Origin: DASQUK01 sp963756425
GTDB lineage: Bacteria > Actinomycetota > Acidimicrobiia > Acidimicrobiales > VFJN01
NCBI GenBank assembly: GCA_963756425.1
Contig: CAVWNW010000002.1
Span: 1 to 64,000, forward strand
DNA: 64,000 nt
Direction of reading: 5' to 3'
A program made the position numbers and the translations under genes. Position 1 is the first letter of the stretch; each line of letters opens with the position of its first letter. Of this stretch, positions 63,831-64,000 are shown one piece after another. The notes beneath the pieces are model-generated. The model was not told the DNA's origin and ran no database searches. It was given only the letters and a program-made list of their open reading frames with translations.

Positions 63831-64000
63831 TCCCGCATCGCCCTCATGGGCGGGCTCGGAGTGTGGGGACAGCGTCGATGGCTGCACGCGTACGTCGACG
63901 CCACGCTCGCGGCGTTTGGTTCTACCCACGCCCGATCGACTCGGCGCGCGTTTAGGGCATCGTTCGTTGCTCGCGCCCGAGACACAGATCGCGGACTGGT

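Overview
The window is high-GC, almost fully coding DNA that reads as an actinobacterial chromosome, most likely class Acidimicrobiia or a close relative. The reasons are a MihF-type integration host factor, a degenerate short PriA, the order mihF - NMP kinase - rpoZ - coaBC - metK - priA, a CobN plus fused ChlI/ChlD cobaltochelatase, and heavy use of GTG/TTG starts with NTGA stop/start overlaps. The taxonomic call is inference from gene content; no rRNA gene is present. No tRNA, CRISPR array, prophage or intact insertion sequence was seen.

From 1 to about 32 kb nearly everything lies on the minus strand and forms long, tightly packed housekeeping operons. Read in the direction of transcription they are: rarA, a DUF948-like protein, a small protein, alaS, ruvX, mltG, aroE, a DUF4388 protein, a prepilin peptidase, aroC-aroK-aroB-aroQ, pepQ, efp, nusB, a GNAT acetyltransferase, then the complete de novo UMP pathway apart from pyrE (pyrR-pyrB-pyrC-carA-carB-pyrD-pyrF), mihF, an archaeal-type cytidylate kinase where gmk is expected, rpoZ, coaBC, metK, priA and mtnA. 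A terminator hairpin at the pyrR start suggests attenuation.

From 33 to 36 kb are hisS-aspS (minus), convergent with one plus-strand membrane protein. From 36 to 46 kb is a cobalt/cobalamin locus. A cobalamin riboswitch precedes cbtB-cbtA-(FhuF-like 2Fe-2S protein)-cobN-chlID-btuF on the minus strand, and cobB is divergent on the plus strand. From 46 to 52.6 kb is a looser accessory region: two CorA-type transporters on the minus strand flank plus-strand genes for a Thr-rich membrane protein, a truncated-looking small ORF, an SDR without its catalytic Tyr/Lys, a 69-residue protein, a polytopic membrane protein and a VOC protein. From 52.7 to 61.6 kb is a sugar-phosphate operon (rpe-tkt-tal-pgi-gnd-pgl-rpiA-ROK kinase) without zwf. 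The last 2.4 kb holds a small lipoprotein and two small membrane proteins.

Notable features: (1) a dispersed 54-62 bp repeat with inverted ends present three times, once inside priA; (2) a 99-bp in-frame tandem duplication at the cobN/chlID junction; (3) single-base frame disruptions in four essential genes (priA twice, coaBC, aspS, tkt), most simply sequence errors; (4) apparent CTG starts overlapping upstream stops; (5) two similar upstream elements in the 49-51 kb accessory region.
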